From the NCBI RefSeq assembly GCF_010093535.1, contig NW_022985181.1, positions 795,333-859,332 of the forward strand: a DNA stretch of 64,000 nt. Direction: 5' to 3'. Below, piece after piece: positions 56,514 through 64,000 of this stretch. The position numbers were made by a program, and so were the translations under genes. Positions within the stretch are counted from its first letter, which is position 1; the number at the start of each line of letters is the position of its first letter. This DNA comes from Lindgomyces ingoldianus. Its lineage: Eukaryota; Ascomycota; Dothideomycetes; Pleosporales; Lindgomycetaceae. Below the pieces are notes generated by a model. That model ran no database searches, was not told the origin of the DNA, and was given only the letters and a program-made list of their open reading frames with translations.

Positions 56514-57612
56514 ACGTACTTCACAGGCAAGTTACTTACACACCTAAGTTGCTTACTTTTACTAAGACCCTACTAAACTACTTTTTCTACACTAATGCAT
56601 TTTTAACAACACTACTTAAATATACTAAAAGAATGTTAGATACAGCTTACGCTTTAAGCTTTTAAATAAGACATAAAACTCTTAAAGAAACATGCTACAG
56701 CTATGTATAAAGTCCTTTAAAAGACAATAAATAACTATAGCGCTAGATAACCTTTATAAGCTAATTCTATAGCTAACTTATAAAGGCTAAGTAATAAGAA
56801 AAAGTAGGTAATTATTAAGACTATACTTAGGCTATATGCGTAAGGATTTTCCTCTTAAATAGCATTTATAGCTAATATAGCTAATTCTTTACACACTAAG
56901 TGTAGTCTAGGCTATATTAGCATAAACTAGCCTAGTACATTTATAAAGCATTATTTAAAGCTTAAAGTAAAGTTGTAAGCGCAAGTATAGTTAATAGATA
57001 TTTAGCTTATAATAAAGCCTATCTTGCTAAAGTTGTATGTGTTATTATCCTAGATGCTATACTTAGCTTTAATATTTTTTATAAGGCTAAACCTGCTTTA
57101 AATTACTCTAAAACTTTTATAAAAAGCTCTTTTATAGTTATACTACACGTAAATGTTACTTTAAGGTCTAGATAACACTTTCTAAACATACTAAGCTAGT
57201 TTATGCTAATATAGCCTAGATTATACTTAGCGCGCAAAGAATTAGCTATATTAGCTATTAATGCTATTTAAAAGAAAAATTCTTACGCATATAGCTTAAG
57301 TATAGTCTTAATAATTACCTACTTTTTCTTATTACCTAGCCTTTATAAGTTAGCTGTAGAATTAGCTTATAAAGGTTATCTAGTGCTATAGTTATTTATT
57401 GTTTTTTAAAGAACTCTATGCATAGCTGTAGCATGTTTCTTTAAGAGTTTTATATTTTATTTAAAAGCTTAGAGCATAAGCTATATTTAATGTTCTTTTA
57501 GTATGTCTAAGTAGTGTTGTTAGGAATGCATTAGTGTAAAAAAAGTAGTTTAGTAGAGTCTTAGTAAAAGTAAGCAACTTAAGTGTATAAGCAACTTGCC
57601 TGTAAAGTACGT
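56514..57612 (+). mobile_element. Palindromic P2 derivative, copy 2 (1099 bp)
   Basis: Ends ACGTACTTCACAGGCAAG and CTTGCCTGTAAAGTACGT with TA duplicated (56512-56513, 57613-57614). The left ~490 bp (to about 57005) and the right ~470 bp (from about 57140) are inverted copies. A ~130-bp loop comes from the transposase N-terminal region in inverse orientation. No open frame. Confidence 0.88.
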
Positions 57613-57923
57613 TACTTTTAAAGTAAAATACTATAGCTATATACTAAGCCTCTTAAAAAAATAATAAATAACTAATATACTAAATAATTATTATAAGCTA
57701 ATTTTAAAGCTAACTTATAAAAGCTAAATAATAATAAAAAAGTAGGTAATTATTAAGCATATACTTAAGTTAAATGTGTAAGAATTTTTCTTTTAGCTAG
57801 CAGCTATAGCTAATATAGCTAATTCTTTATAGACTAAGAATCTAGGCTATATTAGCATAAGCTAGCTTAGTATGTTTATAAAGTGTTATTTAGAGCTTAA
57901 AGTAAAGTATTAAGTATAAGTAT

Positions 57924-58203
57924 TGTAACAGCACAGGCAAGACAATGGGTCCGAATGCGGTGGGAATCCACTCAGAGGCATATAGGAGTGCGTGGGGACT
58001 TAGAACCTAGGAATTTCCATTAACACCTATAGGCCTTGTACAAAGGATATCAGAAAACTACTAAGCTAGCTACAGGGGCAAGGTGCGACTAAATACATAA
58101 GGGAATAGGGGTAACAGCAGGGGTCAGGGCCAGATCGGGGTCGGGGCCGATACGGGGACCTTCCGGGCCATCCAAGATGGAACGATTCATGAGGATTGTT
58201 ACA
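57924..58203 (+). repeat. Solo LTR, family E (280 bp), nearly un-mutated
   Basis: Starts TGTAACAGCACAGG, ends GGATTGTTACA, with a perfect duplication AGTAT (57919-57923, 58204-58208). Rich in TGG, TCA, CGG and TCGGGG, in sharp contrast to its host, so it is among the youngest insertions here. Degraded copies occur in the inverted repeat at 36116-37060. Confidence 0.92.
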
Positions 58204-58379
58204 AGTATAGTTAGTAAATATTTATCCTCTTTAAAAAAGATATATAAGTGCTAAGCTAAAAACCTTATACGTAACTAGATTGCTTAAAGTATATAACTAC
58301 TAACGCTTATTATTAATAAAAAGTAGTAGTAATAAAGTGCGTAACTTTATATTAAAGTATAACGTACTTCACAGGCAAG

Positions 58380-58602
58380 TGTAACGAGGTCGGCACAGTC
58401 AACCACGTGGCCTTCTCTCGCTCATAGAGGTTTAGGCTAGGCTAGAGACAACCGCTAATGCTAGTGCTTACCCTAGCATTACCTATATATATATTATACT
58501 ATGCGAGAATACTTAGCTTAAGTATTCTCGTGCGTACCTTTTAGTACAGTGGGGAAAGTCGTATAGTATTAGCTTAGCAGGCGGGGCGCCTACCTTATTA
58601 CA
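58380..58602 (+). repeat. Solo LTR, family H (223 bp), in the P2 terminal repeat
   Basis: Starts TGTAACGAGG, ends CTTATTACA, with a perfect duplication GCAAG (58375-58379, 58603-58607). The 27-bp palindrome lies at about 58504-58530. Confidence 0.93.
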
Positions 58603-58719
58603 GCAAGTTGCTTACACACCTAAGTTGCTTACTTTTGCTAAGACCCTACTACACTACTTTTCTTACACTAATGTATTTCTAATAACACTACTTAAATATG
58701 TTAAAGGAATATTAAATGT

Positions 58720-60340
58720 AGCTTACACTTTAGGCTTTTAAATAAAATATAATACTTTCTAAGTAACACACTACAGCTATTTATAAAGTCTTTTAAAAAA
58801 TAATAAGTAACTAACACACTAGACAACTTTTTTAAGCTAATTATATAGCTAACTTATAAAAGCTAGATAATAATAAAAAGTAGGTAATTATTTAGCACAT
58901 ACTTAAGCTAAATGCATAAGGATTTCCCTTCTAGCTAGCAGCTATAGCTAATATAGCTAATTCTTTACATACTAAGTGTAATATAGGCTATGTTAGCATA
59001 AACTAGCTTAATATATTTATTAAGTGTTACTTAAAGCTTAAAGTAAAGTTTAAGTATAAGTATAACTATAAAAAAGCTTTTAATAAGAATTTTATAGTAA
59101 TTTAAAGCTAGTTTAACTTTATAAAGAATATTAAAGCTAAGTATAGCATTTAAAATAATAATATATACAACTTTAATAAAAGAAAGTTTATAATAGGCTA
59201 GATATCTACTAGAGTAGTTATTATAAGTTTAGAGAGATAAGAACAGCTAAAAGTAGTCTAGCTAGGTAACTAGAAGTAGACAACAGCTATCTAGGGCATT
59301 AATGCTAAAAAGTAGGCTATTTTACTTTTTATTATTTTCTAGGGTAGCAACTACTTTTTAAACTAGTATAAGAAAAAGTTTACTTTAAAATTAAGTTATT
59401 ATAATCTCTAAGCATAGCTAGACTACTAATTAGCTTAGTTTAGACTAGTTAAAGCACTTTAACGCGCCTATAAAGAAGTATACTATTAGTAGCTACTATT
59501 TACTAGTTATTAATAGCTATAAAAGCTATAACTTACTTTACTTTTAGTAATACTATAAAAATAATAAAATTATTACTATTTACATGCCTTTTTACTTATT
59601 ACACTTTTTATAGCTACTTAATATAAGTTGTTTTACTTCTTTAAAAAAAAGTGTATAAGTGTTAAGCTAAAAACTTTATACATAACTAGATTACTTATAT
59701 TTTAAAAATAAAGTTTTTCCTATGCTTTAAAGTAGCTTATAATGCTATAATTACTTTTAGTAATATTTAAAAAAGGTTCTAAGGCACTAGATTAGTTTTT
59801 TTTAACCTATAATAAGTTATAATAGGCCTTAATATAAATTTACGCACTTTATTACTACTACTACTTATATATAATAAGCTCTAGTAGTTATAAACCCTAA
59901 GTAATACTTTAAAACTTAGGTTATAATTAATGCTTATAAAAATAAAAATTTAAAAGTATATAAATAGTTTACTAACTTTTATAGTTAAGGTGTTTAAAAA
60001 GGTTTTAAAAGAAGCAGTAATAATTATGTATAAGCTAGTGTTAGTGTAATAAGAAATTACTAATCTTTAAGCAGCTAATAAGGCTGCTACACAACATAAA
60101 TTACATAAAAAAAAGTAAATTAAAGTAAAAAAGACCTTAATAATTTAAAAAAGTTTATGCTTAACAGCTTTAAAGAAGTTTAAAGCGCATAGTAATAGAA
60201 AGAAGGTAAAAAAGCAGGTGCAAGCTAAAGTAGGTAAGCTATTCTAAAGGCGCTATAGATAGTGCAATTAGACTAGGCATAACACGCAAATATGTAAGTA
60301 AGAAGTAGAAGTAGTATCTAAATAATATTCTAGGCTGTAC
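58720..60340 (+). pseudogene. P2 pogo/Fot1 transposase, degenerate
   Basis: Plus-strand frame with many TAG/TAA stops. Readable segments follow family order: N-terminal helix-turn-helix/CENP-B-like part about 58800-59040; KYNYKKAFNKNFIVI at about 59055; NIKAKYSI then IYNFNKRKFIIG at about 59130-59200 (from IYNFDETGFMIG, DDE aspartate lost); ISTRVVI and GINAKK about 59210-59310; and a basic Lys/Arg-rich tail about 60060-60240. The family catalyses cut-and-paste transposition into TA. Non-functional here. Confidence 0.82.
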
Positions 60341-60455
60341 TGTACTATATAGTGCTAGAGCAGATTGTTATAGGCTATAATAGAGTTTGTTAGGGTAGGG
60401 TCATGGCAAAAGTAAGTAACTTAGGTGTGTAAGCAACTCGCCTGTGAAGTACGTT

Positions 60456-60791
60456 TGTCAGATATGCGCACCTACTGTCAAGACAGGAGGAACGCTGGAC
60501 GAAAGCTGCTACATAGTACGAGCAATAAGCTCGAACAGTATGTTGCTGCAAATTGCTGCATGTTGCAGCATTTTGCAATATTTTGCAACAAATTGCAGCA
60601 TGTTGCAAGCTGGTCGCGCATAGGGCTAGTGCGCGAGGGACTCGGACCGGAAAAACAAAGCTGAGCAACACGAGCAGAGCAGACAAAAAAAAAGGATTAA
60701 TTAATCAATACAATCAATCATCATCCCATACATTATATCTAAAACCTATCATTCATCTTAGGAAGCCTAGAAACAGTGCTTTAATCTAACA
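60456..60791 (-). repeat. Solo LTR, family C, minus orientation (336 bp)
   Basis: Starts TGTCAGATATGCG, ends AATCTAACA, with a perfect duplication ACGTT (60451-60455, 60792-60796). About six TGCTGCAA-type units at 60541-60607, an intermediate number between the two other copies. Open frames of 78-98 codons on both strands are by-products of the repeat. Confidence 0.93.
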
Positions 60792-61309
60792 ACGTTATTA
60801 TAACTTATTATAGATTAAAAGAAACTAATCTAGTGCTTTAAACCTTTTCTTAGAAACTACTAAAACTAATTACAGCATTATAGTCTACTTGAAAGTATAG
60901 TAAAAACTTTATTATTATAATATAAGTAATTTAGTTATGTATAAAGTTTTTAGCTTATTGCCTATACGCTTTTTTTAAAAAAGGTAAAACAACGTACATT
61001 AAGTAGCTATAAGAAGTGTAATAAGTAAAAAAGTATATAGATAATAATAATTTTCTTATTTTTATAGTATTAATAAAATAAAGTAAGTTATAGCTTTTAT
61101 AGCTATTAATAACTAATAGATAGTAGCTACTAACAGTACACTTTTTTATATGCATGTTAACGTTTCCTAACTAGTCTAGACTAAGCTTATTAGTAGTCTA
61201 GCTATACTTAAAAACTATAATCACTTAATTCTATAGTAGATTTTTTCTTATTATACTAGTTTAAAAAGGAATTACTATTTTAAAAATAATAAAAAGTAAA
61301 ATAGCTTAC

Positions 61310-61898
61310 TGTAATAAGGTAGGCGCCCCGCCTGCTAAGCTGATACTATACAACTTTCCCTACTGTACTAAAAGGTACGCACGAGAATACTTAAGCTAAG
61401 TATTCTCGCATAGTATAATATATATATAGGTAATGCTAGGGTAAGCACTAGCACTAGCGGTTGTCTCTAGCCTAGCCTAAACCTCTATAAGCAAGAGAAG
61501 GCCACGTGGTTGACTGTGCTAACCTTGTTACACTACCCCCCTTAACAGTCTTAGTCTCTAAGACCTTAAGGCTAAGGATATATATCTGCTCTACTTTAAT
61601 TATAGCCTTGCTATAATTTAAGCTAGAGTAATTGTTAGAACTTAAACTCTTAACCTTTAGGTAGCTTAAGTATTATGTAATAAGGTAGGCGCCCCGCCTG
61701 CAAAGCTAATACTATACAACTTTCCCTACTGTACTAAAAGATACGCACAAGAATACTTAAGCTAAGTATTCTCGCATAGTATAATATATATATAGGTAAT
61801 GCTAGAGTAAGCACTAGCACTAGCGGTTGTCTCTAGCCTAGCCTAAACCTCTATAAGCAAGAGAAGGCCACGTAGTTGACTGTGCCGACCTTGTTACA
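61310..61898 (-). mobile_element. Miniature LTR element (TRIM-like), family H, complete
   Basis: 589 bp: two 223-bp direct LTRs (61310-61532, 61676-61898) around a 143-bp interior, with a perfect 5-bp duplication CTTAC (61305-61309, 61899-61903). The tract CTACCCCCC right of the left LTR is the complement of a polypurine tract (GGGGGGTAG), which sets the minus orientation. No coding capacity, so it depends on another element's enzymes. Solo LTRs with their own duplications at 37865 and 58380 show the family was mobile. Confidence 0.88.
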
Positions 61899-62073
61899 CT
61901 TACTTTCTAGTATTAATGCTTTAGATAGCTGTTGTCTACTTCTAGTTACCTAGTTAGACTGCCTTTAGCTGTTTTTAATTCTTTTAAGCTATAACAACTA
62001 CTCTAGTAAACATTTAGCCTATTATAACCTTTATTTTACTAAAGGTGTACATGTTATTATTTTTAATGCTATA

Positions 62074-63172
62074 ACGTACTTCATAGGCAAGTTGCTTACA
62101 CACCTAAGTTGCTTACTTTTACTAAGACCCTACTAAGCTACTTTTTCTACACTAATGCATTTCTAACAACACTACTTAGACACACTAAAACAATGTTAAA
62201 TATAGCTTACACTTTAAGCTTTTAAATAAAATATAAAACTTTTAAAAAAACATGCTGCAGCTATGTATAAAGTTTTTTAAAAAATAATAAATAACTATAG
62301 CGCTAGATAACCTTTATAAGCTAATTCTATAACTAACTTACAAAGGCTAGGTAATAATAAAAAGAAGGTAATTATTAAAACTATACTTAAGCTATATGCG
62401 CAAAAGATTTTCTTTTAAATAGCATTTACAGCTAATATAGCTAATTCTTTACATGCTAAGTATAATCTAAGCTATATTAGTATAAACTAGCTTAGTATGT
62501 TTAGAAAGTGTTATCTAGAGCTTAAAGTAACATTTAAGTGTAGTATAACTATAAGAGAGCTCTCTATAAGAGTCTTAAAGTAATTTAAACTAGGTTTAGC
62601 TCTATAGAGAATATTAAAGCTAAGTATAGCATCTAGAATAATAACATGTATAACTTTAGTAAGACAAGCTTTATTATAAGCTAAATATTTATTAACTATA
62701 CTTACACTTAAAACTTTACTTTAAGCTTTAAATAATGCTTTATAAATGTACTAGGCTAGTTTATACTAATATAGCCTAAATTATGCTTAGCGTGTAAAGA
62801 ATTAGCTATATTAGCTATAAATGCTATTTAAAGGGAAAATTCTTACACATATAGCTTAAGTATAGTCTTAATAATTACTTTTTTTTATTATTACCTAGCT
62901 TTTGTAAGTTAGCTATAGAATTAGCTTATAAAGGTTATCTAGCACTATAGTTATTTATTATTTTTTAAAAGACTTTATACATAGCTATAGCATGTTTCTT
63001 TAAAAGTTTTATGTTTTATTTAAAAGCTTAAAGTGTAAGCTATATTTAACATTTTTTTTAGTATATTTAAGTAGTGTTGTTAGGAATATATTAGTATAAA
63101 AAGAGTAGTTTAGTAGGGTCTTAGCAAAAGTAAGTAACTTAGGTGCGTAAGCAACTCGCCTGTAAAGTACAT
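62074..63172 (-). mobile_element. Palindromic P2 derivative, copy 3 (1099 bp)
   Basis: Ends ACGTACTTCATAGGCAAG and CGCCTGTAAAGTACAT with TA duplicated (62072-62073, 63173-63174). Same length as copy 2, but the loop segment is in the opposite order (long arm on the left), so it is inserted in inverse orientation. Confidence 0.88.
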
Positions 63173-63630
63173 TACTTAGCTTTAATATTTTTCATAAGGC
63201 TAAACTAGCTTTAAATTACTATAAAATCTTTATAAAAAATTTTATAGTTATACTTACACTTATGCTTTACTTTAAGCTTTAGATAACACTTAATAAATAT
63301 ACTAAACTAGTTTATGCTAACATAGCCTAAATTATGCTTAGTGTGTAAAGAATTAGCTATATTAGCGATAGCTACTAGCTAAAGGAAAATCTTTATCTAT
63401 TTAGCTTAAGTATATGCTTAATAGTTACCTACTTGTTATTATTATCTAGCTTATAAAAGTTATTTTATATATTAGTTATTTATTATTTTTAAAAGACTGT
63501 ATACATAGCTATAGTATGTTACTTAAAAAGTGTTATGTTTTATTTAACAGCTTAGAGTATAAGCTATATCTAATATTTTTTAATATGTTTAAGTAGTGTT
63601 ATTAGAAATGCATTAGTATAGAAAAAGTAG

Positions 63631-63682
63631 TTTAGTATAGTTTTAGTATAGTTTTAGTATAGTTTTAGTATAGTTTTAGTAA
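63631..63682. repeat. Short tandem repeat TATAGTTTTAG, about four units
   Basis: 11-bp units expanded inside the subterminal part of the P2 element ending at 63727, where other copies have a single unit. Confidence 0.85.
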
Positions 63683-63729
63683 AAGTAAGCAACTTAGATT
63701 TGTAAGCAACTTGCCTATAGTGTACGTTA

Positions 63730-64000
63730 TAGCTATTAAGTAGAAGAGTTAATGTTGTATACAATTATCCGCCTATATATATATTCTTCTCCTGTGCTAG
63801 CTAGAAGGTTAACCTTTTAGCAACGCAACAGTTATAAGCCTAGTTTGCAGCGTAGTGTAGATAGTTAGCATATAAAATTTTTTACACTCTTGCTCTACTA
63901 ATAAGAACGCATTATTCTTAAACTGTATGTGTTTAATTCCTATCCTTAGCAGGAACATTTAGGTAGTGTGCTTAGTACAGAGGCTACCTTGTATTTAGAT
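63730..64000 (+). other. Unclassified; possible tRNA-derived remnant
   Basis: Contains GCAGCGTAGTGTAGATAG at about 63852 and GTTTAATTCCTATCC about 80 bp later, which could be A-box and B-box relics (GTTCGATTCC mutated to GTTTAATTCC). No cloverleaf by eye. Partly mutated; runs off the window. Confidence 0.3.

Larger units (their letters stand above)
56371..58361 (+). mobile_element. Rearranged P2 fragment, host of a palindromic copy and an E LTR
   Basis: P2 subterminal sequence from about 56371 (outer terminal repeat missing), interrupted at TA by 56514-57612, resuming at 57615, cut by the E LTR at 57924-58203. At about 58225 it joins an internal transposase segment, part of which (58270-58361) is in inverse orientation. 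Heavily mutated. Confidence 0.6.
58362..60454 (+). mobile_element. Full-length P2 pogo (Fot1-like) transposon
   Basis: Terminal repeats ACGTACTTCACAGGCAAG and GCCTGTGAAGTACGT. Net length without the H LTR at 58380-58602 is about 1865 bp, like P1. TA precedes it (58360-58361); at the right the family C LTR (60456-60791) inserted in the last bases, duplicating ACGTT. This is the longest P2 copy and the likely progenitor of the palindromic copies. Confidence 0.85.
60797..63727 (-). mobile_element. P2 pogo element on the minus strand, heavily interrupted
   Basis: Reverse complement of P2 transposase from about 60797, interrupted by the H element (61310-61898) and by palindromic copy 3 (62074-63172). 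It ends in the terminal repeat GCCTATAGTGTACGT at 63727 with TA after it. P2 at 58362-60454 sits inside it at a TA. Fully mutated. Confidence 0.7.

Noticed and set aside
61310..61898. Two independent solo LTRs side by side
   Set aside because: Neither has its own target duplication, while the outer pair shares CTTAC, so they belong to one element.

Overview
This window is eukaryotic: transposon-packed heterochromatin of a filamentous ascomycete (Pezizomycotina). The evidence is (i) nested Ty3/Gypsy chromoviruses and Fot1/pogo-type DNA transposons, all broken by C-to-T changes of the repeat-induced point mutation (RIP) type; (ii) one intact gene with eight exons and introns of 38-56 bp; (iii) that gene's architecture, alpha/beta-hydrolase + NB-ARC + TPR, which is a fungal NOD-like receptor (NLR). 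I cannot name the species.

Layout. 1-14739: chromovirus G2 (+ strand, starts left of the window), interrupted by chromovirus G1 (155-7747, minus) and a 201-bp solo LTR. 14740-33300: a pogo remnant split by chromovirus G3 (14931-32618, minus), which contains G4 (17290-28623, plus), which contains G5 (18427-24090, minus). Target-site duplications (TSDs) were read for G1, G3, G4 and G5, so the order of insertion is certain. 33300-47321: a mosaic of tandem repeats, solo LTRs, two miniature-LTR families, an inverted repeat, three copies of a minisatellite-bearing repeat and three GGCCGGCC-rich pogo elements (P1). 47322-52970: an unmutated gene island with the single NLR gene on the minus strand. 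52971-63727: nested pogo elements (P2, P3), including three copies of a 1.1-kb palindromic derivative, more solo LTRs and a complete 589-bp miniature LTR element. 63730-64000: unclassified.

How it fits together. Every transposon open reading frame is dead: TGG/CAG became TAG and TGA/CAA/CGA became TAA. The mutations fall mostly where the C lies between a pyrimidine and a purine (YCR to YTR on either strand), so TCA, CCA, TGA and TGG almost vanish while ACA, GCA, TGT and TGC persist. The NLR gene escapes inactivation, but its 126-bp TPR units differ from each other at several positions by the same kind of change, including Pro-to-Leu and Arg-to-Gln differences. The same mutational process may therefore have diversified the receptor's repeat domain.

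The strongest observations are the RIP-like diversification of the TPR array, the YCR context, a conserved antisense reading frame shared by two chromoviruses, two miniature LTR (TRIM-like) families, the palindromic pogo derivative, and an apparent assembly artefact (10 N between duplicated 22-bp ends) inside the NLR gene.
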